DNA of 64,000 nucleotides, from assembly GCF_026672425.1 (NCBI RefSeq), contig NZ_JAPPRC010000003.1:1098501-1162500 (forward strand). The letters run 5' to 3'. The notes beneath the pieces were generated by a model. The model had not been told where the DNA came from and did not search any database. It saw nothing but the letters and a program-made list of their open reading frames with translations. Below are positions 62,477 to 64,000 of this stretch, piece after piece. The DNA is from Pannonibacter sp. SL95 (GTDB lineage: Bacteria; Pseudomonadota; Alphaproteobacteria; Rhizobiales; Stappiaceae). The first letter of the stretch is position 1, and every line of letters starts with the position of its first letter. The position numbers and the translations under genes were made by a program.

Positions 62477-62620
62477 GTCATGCCATGGCTCGACCATGGC
62501 ATCCATGCCGTGACCTCTCCGTGCGATCAGCGGAACACGGCTGGGCACGTCTCCAGGTTCGCTACATTCCCCGCGCGTTAAGGCAACGGCATGGATGCCA
62601 TGATCAAGTCATGGCATGAC
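62477..62620. repeat. Palindrome-ended intergenic element, copy B
   Basis: The 34-bp ends start GTCATGCCATGGCTCGACCA at 62477 and are mirrored at 62587-62620, giving a 144-bp element. It is nearly identical to copy C, 235 bp downstream. Confidence 0.8.
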
Positions 62621-62711
62621 GACCGGGGGACCCGGGATCGCATCCGCCCCCCGCACTCCGATCTGATCCGCGAGACTCCACAAGCCGATATCTGGCCACA
62701 CCCCATCCTTC

Positions 62712-62855
62712 GTCATGCCATGGCTCGACCATGGCATCCATGCCGTGCCCTCTCCGCACGGTGAGCGGAACACGGCTGGGCACGTCTCCAGGTTCGCTAC
62801 GTTCCCCGCGGGTTAAGGCAACGGCATGGATGCCATGATCAAGTCATGGCATGAC
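62712..62855. repeat. Palindrome-ended intergenic element, copy C
   Basis: Same 144-bp size and same ends as copy B, in the same orientation. Copies B and C also share about 15 bp of flanking sequence (CCCCATCCTTC). Confidence 0.8.
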
Positions 62856-62969
62856 GACCGGGAGAACACGGTCCCCGTTCCCGCCGCACGCTGCCCCGTG
62901 CGCCGTCCTAACTCGCACGCCAACCCGCAAGGCTCCGCAAGCCGATCCCCCGGCCACACCCCATCCTTC

Positions 62970-63021
62970 GTCATGCCATGGCTCGACCATGGCATCCATG
63001 CCGTGACCTCTCCGTGCGATC
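62970..63021. repeat. Palindrome-ended intergenic element, truncated copy D
   Basis: The left end and about 18 further bases match copy B, then similarity stops. The flank before it (GGCCACACCCCATCC) matches the flank before copy C. Confidence 0.75.
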
Positions 63022-63381
63022 AGCCCTGCATGACGCCAAAGAGGGGGGCATCAACCTCCCACGTCCCCCCAGGCCGCGCCGGGCAATCCTGTCAAATCGG
63101 CCCGTGCTATCCCTCCGCCACAAAAAAGCTTAAAAAACTCGACACATGGCGTGGCAGGTCCTGCCATGATCCGGTAAAAGCCTTGCCTTGGAAAATGGTT
63201 GGCATTTTCCACGCGGCAGCTTAAGCCTTGGCCACGGTCTGGGTTTGGCCTGCCTGATCGATTTCCGCTCCGGTGCAGTCACCGCGTCGGCAATCGATCA
63301 CGCATCAATACGATGGATCCGTTTCAGTCCGGTCAGTGTGGCCGGTTCGCGGGCGGTGTCCTGGGCAAGGAGTTGGAAGGC

Positions 63382-64000
63382 GTGCTGGACAACATGGCGA
63401 CCGGGACAGGCAAGCGTCCGCGCAGGAAGACGATCCTCATCCACTCCCTGCTGATAGCCACCGCATTGGTGCTGACGGCGTGCTCGTCCAAGGACGATGA
63501 TGATCTGGCCCTGGACGATACGCCCGCAGAGGTGCTGTTCAACGAGGGTCTGGCGCTGCGCAATGCCGGGCGTCTGTCCGATGCCGGCAAGAAGTTCACC
63601 GAGCTCGACAAGCTGTATCCCTATTCGGAATACGCCAAGAAGTCGCTGATGAATCTTGCCTACATCAACTTCTCGCTCGGCCGTTATCCCGAGACGGTCA
63701 CGGCTGCCGAGCGGTTCACCACGCTCTATCCGGGCAGCGAGGATATGCCCTATGCGCTCTATCTGATCGGCCAGGCCTATTACCGGCAGATCCCGGATGT
63801 CTCGCGCGACCAGAAGATCACCGAACAGGCCGCCTCGGCCCTGAACGAACTGATCACCCGCTATCCGGACAGCGAGTATACCGCTGACGCCAAGACGAAG
63901 CTGCTCGTTGCCTATGACCAGCTCGCCGGCAAGGAAATGCAGGTTGGCCGCTACTATCTGGAAAAGCGCAACTACATCGCCGCGATCAACCGCTTCAAGT
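63382..64000 (+). CDS. bamD: Outer-membrane assembly lipoprotein BamD, 3' end outside window
   Basis: The visible 206 residues start with a lipoprotein signal (MATGTGKRPRRKTILIHSLL from the internal ATG, lipobox LTAC before SSKDDDD). Then come TPR-type repeats of BamD/ComL: VLFNEGLALRNAGRLSDAGK, FTELDKLYPYSEYAKKSLMN, YALYLIGQAYYRQIPDVSRD, and LNELITRYPDSEYTADAKTK. BamD is the essential partner of BamA in outer-membrane protein insertion. GTG 63382 has AAGGAG with 9-base spacing; ATG 63394, 12 bases later in frame, is the alternative. The gene runs off the window. It follows lpxC as in other Hyphomicrobiales. Confidence 0.93.
   Translation, partial: MLDNMATGTGKRPRRKTILIHSLLIATALVLTACSSKDDDDLALDDTPAEVLFNEGLALRNAGRLSDAGKKFTELDKLYPYSEYAKKSLMNLAYINFSLGRYPETVTAAERFTTLYPGSEDMPYALYLIGQAYYRQIPDVSRDQKITEQAASALNELITRYPDSEYTADAKTKLLVAYDQLAGKEMQVGRYYLEKRNYIAAINRFK

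Larger units (their letters stand above)
62454..63381. other. Repeat-filled intergenic region lpxC-bamD
   Basis: No gene is supported in these 928 bp. More than half is a head-to-tail series of palindrome-ended elements (two full copies and one truncated). The rest, nearer bamD, shows no recognised feature. Frames drawn through the repeats have no family similarity. Confidence 0.65.

Noticed and set aside
62477-63021. Tandem repeats as a possible CRISPR array
   Set aside because: Units are 144 bp with long inverted ends and unequal spacing, there are no short uniform repeats or variable spacers, and no cas genes are near.

Overview
The window is a stretch of high-G+C chromosome that looks alphaproteobacterial, most likely Hyphomicrobiales (Rhizobiales). 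The grounds are a complete dcw division and murein cluster with mraZ boxes spaced 10 bp apart, an ArsR-methyltransferase fusion regulator in front of metF, BA14K and DUF2336 proteins, CtrA-type boxes (TTAA-N7-TTAA), clustered GANTC sites, and several families of short inverted-repeat elements between genes. The family or genus cannot be fixed from the window alone. I see no tRNA, complete insertion sequence, prophage or CRISPR array. The one structured RNA gene is RNase P RNA.

Layout. (1) 177-2813: a MOSC protein and a RidA protein (minus strand), then a GH64-like beta-1,3-glucanase homologue without a signal peptide. (2) 2814-9328: a GANTC-rich intergenic region, then a methionine-cycle locus of an autoregulated ArsR/methyltransferase fusion (SahR-like) with an 18-bp palindromic operator, metF, and a metH broken by one extra base. 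(3) 9503-20617: azoreductase, a 27-residue membrane peptide, a DUF2336 gene with a CtrA box, a divergent MFS/TetR pair, a LysE exporter, an ornithine/lysine-decarboxylase-fold enzyme, BA14K and HugZ proteins, a chemoreceptor and a small secreted protein. (4) 20705-31782: a MarR-like regulator divergent from a fused 5-oxoprolinase/hydantoinase, a CelD-like GNAT protein with a CtrA box over its promoter, an arsR-arsC-arsH operon without an efflux pump, a GGDEF-EAL protein, and a TerB/J-domain protein coupled to a murein amidase. (5) 32071-41175: lytic transglycosylase, a divergent PNPOx/MocR pair, both subunits of a 3-oxoacid CoA-transferase, an acyl-CoA synthetase, and a DUF2339 membrane protein with a one-base frameshift in a G5 run. 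(6) 41204-41634: rnpB.

(7) 41974-62453: the dcw cluster mraZ-rsmH-ftsL-ftsI-murE-murF-mraY-murD-ftsW-murG-murC-murB, an intergenic repeat, ddl-ftsQ-ftsA-ftsZ, then lpxC. Most junctions overlap or lie within about 15 bp, so translation is probably coupled. The cluster makes the cytoplasmic murein precursors (MurC-F, MurB, Ddl), links them to lipid (MraY, MurG) and builds the divisome (FtsL, I, W, Q, A, Z). lpxC adds lipid A synthesis, and bamD, cut by the window end, adds outer-membrane protein assembly.

Most of the window is ordinary core and light accessory genome, and I did not find a convincing new multi-gene system. The points most worth a second look are the regulatory and repeat structures (GANTC cluster, CtrA-like boxes at two accessory genes and at two dcw promoters, a tandem array of palindrome-ended elements before bamD), the two single-base frameshifts, and the 27-residue peptide.
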